Shown: in pieces, positions 8,357-16,650 of the stretch
Layout: the number at the start of each line of letters is the position of its first letter
Numbering within the stretch: the first letter of the stretch is position 1
Position numbers and translations under genes: made by a program
Source: Candidatus Bipolaricaulota bacterium
GTDB taxonomy: Bacteria > Bipolaricaulota > Bipolaricaulia > RBG-16-55-9 > DRXL01
Length of the DNA: 61,984 bases
Assembly (NCBI GenBank): GCA_025061735.1
Contig: JANXAU010000016.1
Coordinates: 1-61,984 of the forward strand
Reading direction: 5' to 3'
Notes under the pieces: model-generated
The model's database searches: none
What the model saw: the letters and a program-made list of their open reading frames with translations, nothing else
What the model was told of the DNA's origin: nothing

Positions 8357-8823
8357 CGGCGACGCCCTTCTTGAATAAGCTCTGAAGCCTTTATGCCAAT
8401 AGGCCCTATGCGCGTGCGCCGCTCATCCATGCGAGCGGCAGCGCGCAGCGCCTCCGACCGTTCAGCAGAACGCCTCAAGAAACTCTCTAAAAACGCCTTG
8501 ATAGAGATCACTTGTCCGTTTTCTTCGTGGGGATAGATATCTCTGGGATGGCCGTTCTCGTAGACGACCAAGGCGGGCACCTCCTTGCCAAAGAAGCGCC
8601 CCGGATGGCGTTTACTGCCAAAGACCTGACGGACTCTATACTTGCGCAAGACGGCAGGCATCACAGCCTTCATATAGGCTTTCATAAGGGCTTCGTCTGA
8701 TAAAACGCTGGTCTCTACCCACTCAATCGAGCATCCTCTGGCGGCAAGCTCCTCCAGCATAGCATGAATCTCGCCCAACTGAGCATCTCTATCTGCTCTG
8801 TAGTAAAATTCTATTTTGATCAC
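8353..8823 (-). CDS. Thioredoxin-like protein without CxxC, candidate antitoxin of the PIN toxin
   Basis: The 156-residue protein overlaps the PIN-toxin start by ATGA. Residues 1-115 look like a thioredoxin fold: beta strand (MIKIEFYYR), helix, then the cis-Pro-like segment KEVPALVVYENGHP. The redox CxxC is absent. The C-terminal tail (RIGPIGIKASELIQEGRRR) resembles the short basic ends of VapB-like antitoxins that occupy the toxin's active site. I infer that this protein neutralises the toxin or tethers it to something else. The fold assignment is by eye. A TTGACG hexamer at 8883-8888 (minus strand) may belong to its promoter. Confidence 0.7.
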   Translation of the reverse strand: MIKIEFYYRADRDAQLGEIHAMLEELAARGCSIEWVETSVLSDEALMKAYMKAVMPAVLRKYRVRQVFGSKRHPGRFFGKEVPALVVYENGHPRDIYPHEENGQVISIKAFLESFLRRSAERSEALRAAARMDERRTRIGPIGIKASELIQEGRRR

Positions 8824-8898
8824 GTTATCTACTCCCCCTTCTACTACCCCTCCCCACTACCTTAACAGATAAATATCCCCTGCGTCAAGAACTCGCCA

Positions 8899-9228
8899 TC
8901 AACTCTTGAGTTTCTCCTCGAATTCCGCGTAGAGGTCTACGTCGCCATTCTGAGCGATCTGCTTCTGCTCGTAAAGCGCGCCCAGCCGACGGTAGAACTC
9001 ATCGGCGATGTTCTTGAAAACCCCCGTCGTTATCGCGATGATCCAGTAGCGCAGAGCGCCAAATCGTAGCCTGATCACCTTCAAGGCCAGGCGCGTACAC
9101 GCGTAGTTGAGCAGCCCAGCAAAGGCCGCGTCGTGGGTGTAGGTCTTAGCCTGCTCGACGATCTGTTCCGCCAACCGATCTATCAAGGGATCGAGCGAAC
9201 GACGGTCGTGTGGCGCAATATAGGGCAT
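8899..9228 (-). CDS. DUF6899-like conserved hypothetical protein
   Basis: The 109-residue protein has the pattern of a widespread small family of unknown function: an MPYI start, a central helix with LNYACTRLAL, and an ending with IAQNGDVDLY. A GGAGG site precedes the ATG at 9228. It lies 22 bases upstream of nothing but its own terminator region and 23 bases after the hypE stop, in the same direction as hypE, so it may be the last gene of a tRNA-hypE transcript. The function is unknown. Confidence 0.65.
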   Translation of the reverse strand: MPYIAPHDRRSLDPLIDRLAEQIVEQAKTYTHDAAFAGLLNYACTRLALKVIRLRFGALRYWIIAITTGVFKNIADEFYRRLGALYEQKQIAQNGDVDLYAEFEEKLKS

Positions 9229-9250
9229 AGGGCCTCCTTTTATTAGTTTA

Positions 9251-10306
9251 TCAGCAGATTCTCGGCAGTTGCTCGCCGCTGAGCATATCTAAGACGCGGG
9301 TGACCCCAATCCGGCTCTTGAGCGTCACCAAGCCCTCTTTTTGTTCAGAGACGCGCCCGATGAGCGCCGCACCGCCCTCCGGCGAGTGGGCGCGGAGGAT
9401 TGCGAGCGCCCGCTCGACGTGATCCGGCGCCACGAACGCCACAAAGCGGCCCTCGTTGGCCACGTAGAGGGGATCGAGTCCCAAGATCTCGCAGGCCCCC
9501 TGTACTTCTTCTCGAATGGGGATGGCGCGCTCGTCTATGGAGATCGTGAGCTGGGCCGTCTTGGCGATCTCGCAGAGGGCGCTGGCCAGCCCGCCGCGCG
9601 TCAGGTCGCGCAGACAGTGAATCTCGATCTGCGCCTCCAGCAGGCGCAGGACGAGGTCGGCCAACGGGGCGCAATCGCTCTCGATGGCGCTCTCAAACGC
9701 CAGCCCTTCGCGCACGGCCATGATCGCGATCCCGTGTCGCCCCAGATCGCCGTTGAGCAGCACTCCATCGCCGGGGCGGACGCTCTGCGGCGCGATGACC
9801 AGATCGTGCTCCACGATCCCTATGCCCGCGGTGTTGATGAAGAGACCATCGCCCTTGCCCTTGTCCACGACCTTCGTGTCGCCGGTGACGATCTGGACGT
9901 GCGCGGTCTGGGCGGCCTCCCTCATCGACCGCACGACGCGCCAGAGGATCTCCATCGGCAGGCCCTCTTCCAAGATAAAGCCAGCGCTCAAGAAGAGCGG
10001 GCGCGCGCCGCACATCGCCAGATCGTTGACCGTGCCGTAGACGGCGAGCTTGCCGATGTCGCCGCCGGGGAAGAAGAGCGGGCGTACCACGTAGGAATCT
10101 GTAGTAAACGCGAGCCTGGTCCCGTTGAGCAGGAGGCGAGCGCCATCGTGGCGTTCTTCTAGATATTGATTGGCGAAGGTCGCGGCGAAGAGCCGCTCGA
10201 TGAGCTGGTGCATGAGCTTGCCGCCGCCCCCGTGGGCCAATAGCACCTGAGGGTATTCGGAGATGGGGATGGGGCAAGCGAGGGCGAACTCGTCGTTAGC
10301 GTTCAT
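9251..10306 (-). CDS. hypE: Hydrogenase maturation protein HypE (carbamoyl dehydratase)
   Basis: HypE carries the carbamoyl group on its C-terminal cysteine and dehydrates it to the cyanide ligand of [NiFe]-hydrogenase. The protein ends in the family's PRIC tail with that cysteine. The ATP-binding AIRS-type fold is evident from [22 protein letters not shown] and [10 protein letters not shown], and [13 protein letters not shown] is in the C-terminal half. The frame stays open through the tRNA gene upstream, but the ATG at 10306 gives a normal 351 residues. It lies only 7 bases after the CCA end of tRNA-Arg, with no Shine-Dalgarno sequence. No other hyp gene and no hydrogenase is in the window. 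Confidence 0.95.
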   Translation of the reverse strand: MNANDEFALACPIPISEYPQVLLAHGGGGKLMHQLIERLFAATFANQYLEERHDGARLLLNGTRLAFTTDSYVVRPLFFPGGDIGKLAVYGTVNDLAMCGARPLFLSAGFILEEGLPMEILWRVVRSMREAAQTAHVQIVTGDTKVVDKGKGDGLFINTAGIGIVEHDLVIAPQSVRPGDGVLLNGDLGRHGIAIMAVREGLAFESAIESDCAPLADLVLRLLEAQIEIHCLRDLTRGGLASALCEIAKTAQLTISIDERAIPIREEVQGACEILGLDPLYVANEGRFVAFVAPDHVERALAILRAHSPEGGAALIGRVSEQKEGLVTLKSRIGVTRVLDMLSGEQLPRIC

Positions 10307-10313
10307 GAACCGG

Positions 10314-10390
10314 TGGTACGCCCGGCTGGACTTGAACCAGCGACCTTCGGCTCCGGAGGCCGACGCTCTCATCCGCTGAGCTACGGGCGC
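10314..10390 (-). tRNA. tRNA-Arg (anticodon CCG)
   Basis: A full cloverleaf folds on the minus strand: acceptor GCGCCCG/CGGGCGT (one G-U pair), D arm GCTC/GAGC, anticodon stem TCGGC/GCCGA with loop CTCCGGA (anticodon CCG), five-base variable loop, and T arm GCTGG/CCAGC with TTCAAGT. The 3' CCA is encoded. Total length is 77. Confidence 0.95.
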
Positions 10391-10438
10391 CCAAACTCCC
10401 TTGTATTTTAGAGCATCGGGACGGGAGCCGTCAAGAGA

Positions 10439-10936
10439 TCAGCGATAGGCGCGGGAACGTCGGCGTCGTCGGGGGAGGAGGCCCTCAAGGTGATCTACCA
10501 GGGTATGGAGGACGTTGGGCAGCCACAGCCCGGCCATCAGAATCCCCACCAGCCACAGATCGAGCCTAGACCAAGGCAGTTGGGCCACCGAGAGCGTCCA
10601 GATATTAAAGTAACTTAGGGCAAGCCCGACCAGCACGGCCAGGAGGGCTAAATACCCCAGACGCGTAAGCGTGCCGAAGAGCAGGCTATGGCTGACGCCG
10701 CGGTGCTTGAAGATCTTCGTATACGGGAGCCAGATGAAGCCCAACACCCCCCAGCGCCGCCGCGCCGCGTTGTGACGGAGATCCAGATCGGGACTGAGAA
10801 AGAGACTAGAGAAGAGATAAGCCCCCCCAAAGAGCGCGACGGAGAGCCATGAAGCGTCTACAAACAGATAGAAGAGCGCGAGCCACAAGGGCAGCGTGAC
10901 CAACTCGATGCGTAGGTGCGTCGTTCCCGCGGGCAT
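10439..10936 (-). CDS. DUF2227-family membrane protein, predicted metal-binding
   Basis: The 165-residue integral membrane protein belongs to a family of putative metal-dependent membrane hydrolases. The conserved polar residues are present: GTTH at the N-terminus, SPDLDL (about 48-53), HRGVSHS (about 78-84) and HTLVDH near the end. Three to four hydrophobic helices lie between them, and the last 10 residues are strongly basic, so the C-terminus is probably cytoplasmic. It lies 49 bases upstream of the tRNA-Arg gene on the same strand. The substrate is unknown. Confidence 0.8.
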   Translation of the reverse strand: MPAGTTHLRIELVTLPLWLALFYLFVDASWLSVALFGGAYLFSSLFLSPDLDLRHNAARRRWGVLGFIWLPYTKIFKHRGVSHSLLFGTLTRLGYLALLAVLVGLALSYFNIWTLSVAQLPWSRLDLWLVGILMAGLWLPNVLHTLVDHLEGLLPRRRRRSRAYR

Positions 10937-10998
10937 GGGGGTATCTTAAGCGCTGGCGGGGGGAGTGGCCAAGGCCGGCTGTCCCCTGGCGCAGAGAC

Positions 10999-11027
10999 TT
11001 GACAGCCGTGCCGACGCTTGCTAAAAT
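10999..11027 (+). promoter_or_regulatory. groESL promoter
   Basis: TTGACA (10999-11004) and TAAAAT (11022-11027) are separated by 17 bases, close to a perfect housekeeping promoter. The start would be near 11034, just before the CIRCE-like element. Confidence 0.85.
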
Positions 11028-11036
11028 AAGATCGCC

Positions 11037-11063
11037 TTAGCAGATAATTTCTCTGAGTGCTAA
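11037..11063 (+). promoter_or_regulatory. CIRCE-like HrcA operator (degenerate left arm)
   Basis: The sequence TTAGCAGAT-N9-GAGTGCTAA has exactly the CIRCE layout of 9-9-9. The right arm matches the consensus fully; the left arm matches six of nine positions. It lies just downstream of the -10 box, where HrcA normally represses groESL. The hrcA gene is not in the window. Confidence 0.75.
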
Positions 11064-11124
11064 ATCTCTATCTTGTGCAAAACGCTATTCCAAAGCGAAT
11101 CATCACCAGACAAGGAGGTCCTCT

Positions 11125-11400
11125 ATGAAGAAGCTCAAAGTGAAGCCTTTGGGGAATCGCGTCCTCCTCCGCCGCTATGAGGAGGTCGAGGAGGGAGGGA
11201 TCATCCTGCCGGATGAGGCCAAGAAGGACATGGACTTCATCCGGGCGGAGGTCGTCGAGGTCGGGTCGGATAGCGAGAAGATCAAGGTGAAGAAGGGCGA
11301 TAAGGTGCTGATCCCTTCGCTGGCCGGGACCAAGCTCCGCTTCGATAACGAAGAGTACTTTATCGTCAAGAGCAAAGAGATCTTAGCGACGGTGGAATAA
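11125..11400 (+). CDS. groES: Co-chaperonin GroES
   Basis: This is the 10-kDa lid of the GroEL chamber. The 91-residue protein has the family start (KVKPLGNRVLLRR), the mobile loop region (EEVEEGGIILPDEAK, about 19-33) and the conserved KKGDKVLIPSLAGT. AAGGAGG precedes the ATG. The mobile loop keeps the hydrophobic GGIILP needed to dock on GroEL. groEL starts 17 bases downstream, so the two are co-transcribed from the promoter at 10999. Confidence 0.96.
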   Translation: MKKLKVKPLGNRVLLRRYEEVEEGGIILPDEAKKDMDFIRAEVVEVGSDSEKIKVKKGDKVLIPSLAGTKLRFDNEEYFIVKSKEILATVE

Positions 11401-11417
11401 AAGGAGGCTGAGAGACA

Positions 11418-13040
11418 ATGGCCAAGAAGTATAAAGAAGTAATCTTTGAGGAACACGCGCGAGAGAAGCTGCTGGCGGGTGTGCAGAAGCTCACCGACGC
11501 GGTGCGCATCACCCTAGGCCCCAAGGGGCGCTGTGTCATCTTGGGGAAGGAATTCGGCTCGCCCAAGGTGATTGACGACGGCGCGGCAATCGCCGAGGAA
11601 CAAGAGTACGCGGACGAGTTTGAGAACCTCGGGGCGCAGTTGGTCAAGCAGGTCGCCAAGGAGACCAACGACGAGGCCGGTGACGGCACGACCACAGCGA
11701 CCGTTCTGGCCTACGCCCTCATCAAAGAGGGCCTGAAGAACGTCACTGCCGGGGCCAACCCCATCCAGCTGAAGAAGGGGTTGGAGATCGCGCGCGATCG
11801 CGTCATCGAGGAACTGCAGAAGATGAGCAAAGAACTCAAGACCAAAGAGGAGATGGCGCGCGTCGCCACCAACTCCGCCAAAGACCCCGAGATCGGACGG
11901 ATCATCGCCGACGCGATGGAAAAAGTCGGCGAGGATGGCGTCATCACCGTCGAAGAGTCCGATACGATCGAGACGCACTTCGAGATCGTCGAGGGGATGC
12001 AGTTTGATCGCGGCTATACGTCGCCGTATTTTGTGACCAACGCCGAGAAGATGGAGGCCGAGCTGAAGGAGCCGTTCATCCTCATCACCGATCACGAGCT
12101 GAAGAAGGCCCGCGATCTGGTGCCCATTCTGGAGAAGGTGGCTCAGTCGGGCAAGCCCCTGTTGGTGATCGCCGACGACATCGAGGGCGAGGCGCTGACG
12201 ACCTTGGTCATCAACAAGTTGCGCGGCACTCTGCAGAGCGTGGCGGTGAAGGCCCCCGGCTTCGGCGACCGCCGCAAGGCGATGCTCCAAGATATTGCGA
12301 TCCTCACGGGAGGGCAGGTCATCTCCAAAGAAGTGGGGATGAGCCTGGAGCAGGCGACGCTCGATATGCTGGGCAAGGCCGAAAAGGTCGTCGTAGACGA
12401 CGACAACACGACGATCATCGGTGGCAAGGGCAAGAAGAAAGATATCGAAGCCCGCATCGAGCAGCTGCGCAAGCAGATGGAGAACACCGACTCGGATTAC
12501 GACCGCGAGAAGCTGCAAGAGCGCATCGCCAAGCTCGCCGGCGGCGTGGCGATCATCAAGGTCGGTGCGGCGACCGAGGCCGAGATGGAGGAGAAGAAGC
12601 ATCGCATGGAGGACGCGCTCGAGGCGACCAAGTCGGCGGTGGCCGAGGGGATCCTCCCCGGCGGTGGGGTCGCCCTGCTGCGCGCGGCCAAGAGCTTGGA
12701 TAGCATCAAGCTCGATGACCCCGATCAGCAGTTGGGCGTCAAGCTGCTGAAGAAGGCCCTCGAGGCGCCGACCAGGCAGCTCGCCGAGAACGCCGGTGTC
12801 GAGGGAACGGTCGTCGTAGAAAAGGTCAAGTCGATGGAAGGCAACATGGGCTATGACGTCGTCTCTGGGGAGTACGTGGACATGATGAAGGCGGGGATCA
12901 TTGACCCGACGAAGGTAACCAAGTCGGCGGTCTTGAACGCCGTCAGCGTGGCGGGGCTCTTCTTGGTGACCGGCGCGCTGGTGGCTACCAAGGAGATCAG
13001 CGAGGACAAGGCCCAGACGCCGCCGATGCCCGAATACTAA
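11418..13040 (+). CDS. groEL: Chaperonin GroEL
   Basis: The 540-residue ATP-dependent folding chamber subunit has [11 protein letters not shown] (ATP site), the catalytic Asp in DGAAIAEE and the late [16 protein letters not shown]. Two features are unusual. The C-terminus ends in QTPPMPEY, without the flexible Gly-Gly-Met repeats found in most bacterial GroELs. The segment that usually reads TKDGVTVAKE is [11 protein letters not shown], so the residue before the catalytic DG is Asp and not Lys. AGGAGG is present upstream. A strong terminator follows the stop. Both differences could be normal for this phylum. Confidence 0.97.
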   Translation: MAKKYKEVIFEEHAREKLLAGVQKLTDAVRITLGPKGRCVILGKEFGSPKVIDDGAAIAEEQEYADEFENLGAQLVKQVAKETNDEAGDGTTTATVLAYALIKEGLKNVTAGANPIQLKKGLEIARDRVIEELQKMSKELKTKEEMARVATNSAKDPEIGRIIADAMEKVGEDGVITVEESDTIETHFEIVEGMQFDRGYTSPYFVTNAEKMEAELKEPFILITDHELKKARDLVPILEKVAQSGKPLLVIADDIEGEALTTLVINKLRGTLQSVAVKAPGFGDRRKAMLQDIAILTGGQVISKEVGMSLEQATLDMLGKAEKVVVDDDNTTIIGGKGKKKDIEARIEQLRKQMENTDSDYDREKLQERIAKLAGGVAIIKVGAATEAEMEEKKHRMEDALEATKSAVAEGILPGGGVALLRAAKSLDSIKLDDPDQQLGVKLLKKALEAPTRQLAENAGVEGTVVVEKVKSMEGNMGYDVVSGEYVDMMKAGIIDPTKVTKSAVLNAVSVAGLFLVTGALVATKEISEDKAQTPPMPEY

Positions 13041-13054
13041 GAGACCAAAGTCAG

Positions 13055-13082
13055 TTGCAGACGGCCCTCGGTGCGCTATAAT
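13055..13082 (+). promoter_or_regulatory. Putative patatin promoter embedded in the groEL terminator
   Basis: TTGCAG (13055-13060) and TATAAT (13077-13082) are 16 bases apart. The TATAAT lies in the loop and upper stem of the terminator hairpin. The predicted start near 13089 would give a leader of about 13 bases before the ATG at 13102. Confidence 0.55.
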
Positions 13083-13097
13083 GCACCGAGGGCTTTT
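13064..13097 (+). terminator. Intrinsic terminator of groESL
   Basis: The perfect 11-base inverted repeat GCCCTCGGTGC / GCACCGAGGGC (13064-13074 and 13083-13093) closes an 8-base loop and is followed by TTTT. It starts 23 bases after the groEL stop. Confidence 0.88.
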
Positions 13098-13101
13098 CAG
13101 T

Positions 13102-13980
13102 ATGAGACCGATCGTGGGTTTGGCTTTAGGAGGGGGCGGTGCGCGGGGATATGCGCATATCGGCGTGATCCGCACGCTGCTGGCCCATCAGGTTCCCATT
13201 GACGTGATCGCGGGGACTTCGATGGGGGCAGCGATTGGCGCGGCCTATGCGTGCGGCGTTGATCTGCTCAAATTCCAACGGATCATGCAACATTTGGACG
13301 TCAATCGTCTGTTGGGGATTCCCGACACGACGTTGCGGGGGTTGGAGAGCTTGGCAGGGCAGGCGGCTTCGGAATATCTTTTCAAGCGGGCCGACTGGCG
13401 TTCCCATGAGCCGGAGCGCCTGAAGCAGCTCTATCAGTTCTTAAAGCTCTTCACGGGCGAGCGCAATTTTGAGGATCTCGCTCTGCCGTGTGCGGTCATC
13501 GCGTGCGACGTGGACACCGGCGAGGAGGTCGTCCTGCGATCGGGGAAGGTCTATCGCGCCGTCGCGGCGAGCATGGCCTTTCCGGGGATCAATCCACCGG
13601 TCCATCATGAAGGTCGCTTCTTGGTAGACGGCGGCTTGGTGAACAAAGTCCCGGTAGACGCCGCCGTCGCGTTGGGGGCGGACGTCGTGATCGCGGTGGA
13701 CGTGGGCGCGGGTCTCAATCCCCATGTCAGCACCAGCATCGAAGTGATGATCCAGTCTCAGGCGATCATCTCGCGGGAGCTGACGCGCTTGAAGTTGCAG
13801 ATGATGCGCGAGCGCTTGGGGGAGCGCTTGGTGATCGTGCGCCCTTCGGTAGAGCGCGTGCGCATGAATCAGTTGAGAGAGATAGAGTTCCCCATTCAAG
13901 AGGGCGAGCGGGCGATGTCGGAGAAGATCGAGACCGTCAAGGCGCTGCTGGCGTCGGGAGTGGCCGCTCACGCCCGTTAA
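13102..13980 (+). CDS. Patatin-like phospholipase (RssA/YchK type)
   Basis: The 292-residue protein has the complete patatin active site: oxyanion loop GGGGARG (residues 11-17), nucleophile GTSMG (about 42-46) and the second dyad residue in VDGGLVNKVP (about 180-189). It probably hydrolyses an acyl ester at the inner membrane or in the cytoplasm, as there is no signal peptide. The ATG at 13102 is chosen because an in-frame ATG at 13081 lies inside the terminator/promoter. No clear Shine-Dalgarno site is present. ecfT starts 5 bases after the stop, so the two form a transcription unit. Confidence 0.88.
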   Translation: MRPIVGLALGGGGARGYAHIGVIRTLLAHQVPIDVIAGTSMGAAIGAAYACGVDLLKFQRIMQHLDVNRLLGIPDTTLRGLESLAGQAASEYLFKRADWRSHEPERLKQLYQFLKLFTGERNFEDLALPCAVIACDVDTGEEVVLRSGKVYRAVAASMAFPGINPPVHHEGRFLVDGGLVNKVPVDAAVALGADVVIAVDVGAGLNPHVSTSIEVMIQSQAIISRELTRLKLQMMRERLGERLVIVRPSVERVRMNQLREIEFPIQEGERAMSEKIETVKALLASGVAAHAR

Positions 13981-13984
13981 GCAG

Positions 13985-14773
13985 ATGCGCTGGCGAAGGC
14001 TCGTCGGGCGCTACCAACCCGGAGATTCGTTTCTGCACCGGCTCGACCCGCGCACGAAGATCTTCGTCACGGTCGTCTTGGGGGTCGCGGTCTTTTTTTT
14101 GGAAGGTCTTGGGGACTATCTCTGTTTTGCGGGCTATCTCTTGTTGGCGATTGGGGTGGGTAGGATCGGCTTTTGGCCCTTGGTGCGTGCCGTGCAAGCG
14201 TTGGTCTTTCTGATCGCGCTCAGCGCCCTGTTGCAGCTCTTTGGGGCGCCGGGTGCGCCCATCTGGGAGTGGGGCTTTTTGAAAGTATCCGACGAGGGCT
14301 TACGCGTCGCCTTGAGTCTCTCGGTGAGATTGATCTATCTGGGGCTGTTGAGCGCGCTCTTGGGGGTTACGACCTCGGCGCTGCAATTGGCCGACGGCTT
14401 AGAAGGGGTTCTGACCCCTCTGGCGCGATTCCGGGTTCCGGTGCGCGGGCTGTCTTTGATGTTCAGCGTCTCGCTGCGCTTTGTCCCGCTGATCTTGGAC
14501 GAAGCCGATGGGATTTTAAAAGCGATGCGCGCTCGCGGGATTGATCCCCTAGAAGGGAGCGTTGCGGAGCGCGCGCGCAAGCTGGTGGCGCTCTTGGTGC
14601 CGTTGTTGCGAAACACGCTATGGCGGGCCGAGGCGCTCGCCGAGGCGATGGCCGCGCGCTGTTATGATCCCCACGCGCCGCGCACTCGGCTCTATCGGCC
14701 CGTCTTCACGTGGCGCGATGGGGTTGCGCTCCTCAGCGTCGTGGGCGTGATCGCATCGGTGATTCTGCTGTGA
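13985..14773 (+). CDS. ecfT: EcfT-type energy-coupling transmembrane protein
   Basis: This is the scaffold subunit of an ECF vitamin or metal transporter, which links two EcfA ATPases to a substrate-binding S component. The 262 residues contain the family start (DPRTKIFV, about 20-27), about five membrane helices and the coupling-helix motifs. The first is AMRARGI (about 180-186); the second, usually ARG, reads AMAARCYDP (about 222-230). No EcfA or S subunit is nearby, so it probably uses shared ATPases encoded elsewhere. It follows the patatin gene by 5 bases and ends 3 bases from a convergent gene. Confidence 0.87.
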   Translation: MRWRRLVGRYQPGDSFLHRLDPRTKIFVTVVLGVAVFFLEGLGDYLCFAGYLLLAIGVGRIGFWPLVRAVQALVFLIALSALLQLFGAPGAPIWEWGFLKVSDEGLRVALSLSVRLIYLGLLSALLGVTTSALQLADGLEGVLTPLARFRVPVRGLSLMFSVSLRFVPLILDEADGILKAMRARGIDPLEGSVAERARKLVALLVPLLRNTLWRAEALAEAMAARCYDPHAPRTRLYRPVFTWRDGVALLSVVGVIASVILL

Positions 14774-14776
14774 AGC

Positions 14777-15460
14777 TCAGAAGCGAAACTGACGATAGCG
14801 CGTCAGCGTGAACTCCACAGGGGCTTGCTCTTCGAGGCGCTCGATGCGCAACGGCACTCCCAGGTCGTCAATCCAGATGCGCAGGGTGTTTCCCTTGGAG
14901 GATTCGATCAGATACTCCGAGGCGGGAAAGCGACCGATGTCCAGAGAGCAGATATCGTCTTGAAGATGAGCGCACTGGGCTTTTTGGCAGTCGGGTTCGA
15001 GCGAGGGCAGCGCCAGGCGAACGAGTTCGATCTCCCGTCGTTGGCGCTCTCTGAGATTGAGATGGCGACACCCGGCCAAGGCGAAGAGGGCGGCGGGGGA
15101 GTCGAGAATCGAATCGGCTCGCCAAGCAATCTTAGATTCTCCGTTTTTGCGTCCTCGGGCCTCGATCTGGCCGCGCAGGTGCCCTTCGCTCACGTGATAG
15201 CGCGCGAGCGTCACGTGTCCTTCGGCTTCGAGTTCGATCCGCAGGGCGCGATAGCGCCAATCGGGCTCCATCTCCAGTCTCACGCGCTGCGTGTGAGCCA
15301 AGGGCCACTGCAAGACCAATTGGCTTTGGATGTGATAGCCTTGATGATGGGGGAGTTCAAAATACTGCAAGCTCTCCTCGCCCAGCTTGCGGTCGTGCTG
15401 GCGCAGATAGTAGATCGCCGTAGCGATGAGTCCTTCTGCGGGTGGACAGCGCGCGCTCAT
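14777..15460 (-). CDS. Hypothetical beta-rich protein (possibly DUF3108/DUF6134-like)
   Basis: The 227-residue protein has alternating polar and hydrophobic strands, with IYYLRQHDRKLGEE near the start and IWIDDLGVPLRIERLE near the end. This pattern resembles families that fold as a lipocalin- or LolA-like half barrel, but the match is weak. Four cysteines lie in the region CQKAQCAHLQDDIC. The ATG at 15460 fits the promoter TTGCCT-N17-TATGAT on the minus strand; a TTG further up would lie inside it. It ends 3 bases from ecfT, convergent. Confidence 0.55.
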   Translation of the reverse strand: MSARCPPAEGLIATAIYYLRQHDRKLGEESLQYFELPHHQGYHIQSQLVLQWPLAHTQRVRLEMEPDWRYRALRIELEAEGHVTLARYHVSEGHLRGQIEARGRKNGESKIAWRADSILDSPAALFALAGCRHLNLRERQRREIELVRLALPSLEPDCQKAQCAHLQDDICSLDIGRFPASEYLIESSKGNTLRIWIDDLGVPLRIERLEEQAPVEFTLTRYRQFRF

Positions 15461-15485
15461 GGTTCTAACCCCGGTTTTTATCATA

Positions 15486-15508
15486 ATCTCTGGGCAAGCC
15501 AAAGGCAA
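15486..15508 (-). promoter_or_regulatory. Promoter of the beta-rich hypothetical gene
   Basis: On the minus strand TTGCCT (15503-15508) is followed after 17 bases by TATGAT, just upstream of the ATG at 15460. The site lies 36-58 bases before mnmA, which runs the other way, so the two promoter regions are back to back and may interfere. Confidence 0.5.
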
Positions 15509-15543
15509 ATGCGTGCCGAAGTTGCTAAAATACTGAGAATATT

Positions 15544-16650
15544 ATGAAGCGCGTATTGGTTGGTATGAGCGGCGGGGTGGACAGCTCCGTCACGGCGTTC
15601 TTGCTGAAGAGGCAGGGCTACGACGTGATCGGGGTGACGCTTAATTTGTGGTCCTATGAAGCTCGTCAAGAGCCGTACAACGAGTGCTGCTCGCTCGAAG
15701 TGCGTGCGGTGGCCGAGCAGTTGGGGATCGAGCATCGCTTTGTAGATGCGGGGCACGAGTTCTACGAGCGCGTGATTCGGGCTTTTCTGGAGGAGCACCG
15801 TCTGGGACAGACGCCCAGCCCCTGCGGGCGCTGCAATCGTCTGGTGCGCTTCCCCGTGATGCTGGAGCTGGCCGAGCGCTGGGGGTGCGATCTCTTGGCG
15901 ACGGGGCACCATGCGCGCATCGAGGAGCGCGACGGCATTTATTATCTCTTGACGGGGCGCGATCCCCTCAAAGATCAGTCGTATTTTCTCTACGGACTGA
16001 ACCAAGACCAACTGAAGAAGATTCTCTTCCCCGTGGGGCATCTGTTGAAGAGCGACGTCTGGAAGATCGCCCAAGAGAATCGCTTGGTCTCGGCGCGCAA
16101 GCCGGAGAGCATGGACTTGTGTTTCATCCCCAACGGAGACTATCGGGCGTATCTGAAAGAAAAGCTCGACGGAGTCGTGCGTCCCGGCGAGATCGTAGAT
16201 ACGCAAGGACGCGTTGTGGGACGCCACGAGGGACTGCCGTTCTACACGATTGGTCAGCGCAAGGGGTTGGGGATCGCGCTGGGGGAGCGCTTCTATGTCG
16301 TTGGTTTTGATTACGAGAAGAATCGCCTGATTGTAGGGGACGAGAGCGCGCTGCTCTCGGAGGGCTTGATCGCACGAGACGTTCACTGGGTCTATCTCAG
16401 AGAATTACAAAGAGCAAGAGAAATCGAAGTGAAGGTTCGCTATCGCAGCCCGCGCGTCTTGGCGACTCTTGAGACGCTCGACGACGGGCGCGTCTGCGTG
16501 CGCTTTGCGCAGCCCCAGCGAGCCGTGACCCCCGGCCAGATCGCTGTCTTTTACGAAGGCGAGCGCGTCTTGGGCGGCGGCATTATAGAAAGAGCGCTAC
16601 GGCAGACAGACGTTCCCCAGACGGTTGTTGGCGAAACGGTTCCCCTCTAG
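15544..16650 (+). CDS. mnmA: tRNA-specific 2-thiouridylase MnmA
   Basis: MnmA inserts sulfur at position 2 of the wobble uridine of tRNA-Lys, -Glu and -Gln. The 368 residues contain the PP-loop SGGVDSS (9-15), the first active cysteine in PSPCGRCNRLVRF (about 92-104), the substrate motif TGHHAR, and the second, persulfide-carrying cysteine in SMDLCFIP (about 195-202). The C-terminal beta-barrel domain contains YTIGQRKGLGI. A TAAAAT box at 15526-15531 is only 12 bases before the ATG and no Shine-Dalgarno site is present. The last 54 bases overlap the end of the convergent beta-helix gene. Confidence 0.95.
   Translation: MKRVLVGMSGGVDSSVTAFLLKRQGYDVIGVTLNLWSYEARQEPYNECCSLEVRAVAEQLGIEHRFVDAGHEFYERVIRAFLEEHRLGQTPSPCGRCNRLVRFPVMLELAERWGCDLLATGHHARIEERDGIYYLLTGRDPLKDQSYFLYGLNQDQLKKILFPVGHLLKSDVWKIAQENRLVSARKPESMDLCFIPNGDYRAYLKEKLDGVVRPGEIVDTQGRVVGRHEGLPFYTIGQRKGLGIALGERFYVVGFDYEKNRLIVGDESALLSEGLIARDVHWVYLRELQRAREIEVKVRYRSPRVLATLETLDDGRVCVRFAQPQRAVTPGQIAVFYEGERVLGGGIIERALRQTDVPQTVVGETVPL

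Noticed and set aside
10307-10372. Longer HypE N-terminus
   Set aside because: It would be translated from the tRNA-Arg gene; the ATG at 10306 gives the normal HypE length.
11514-13175. A 553-residue open frame on the strand opposite groEL
   Set aside because: It has no family features, and groEL on the other strand is certain. Long antisense frames are a by-product of the GC-rich codon usage; the same holds opposite hypE, btuF, korA and ileS.
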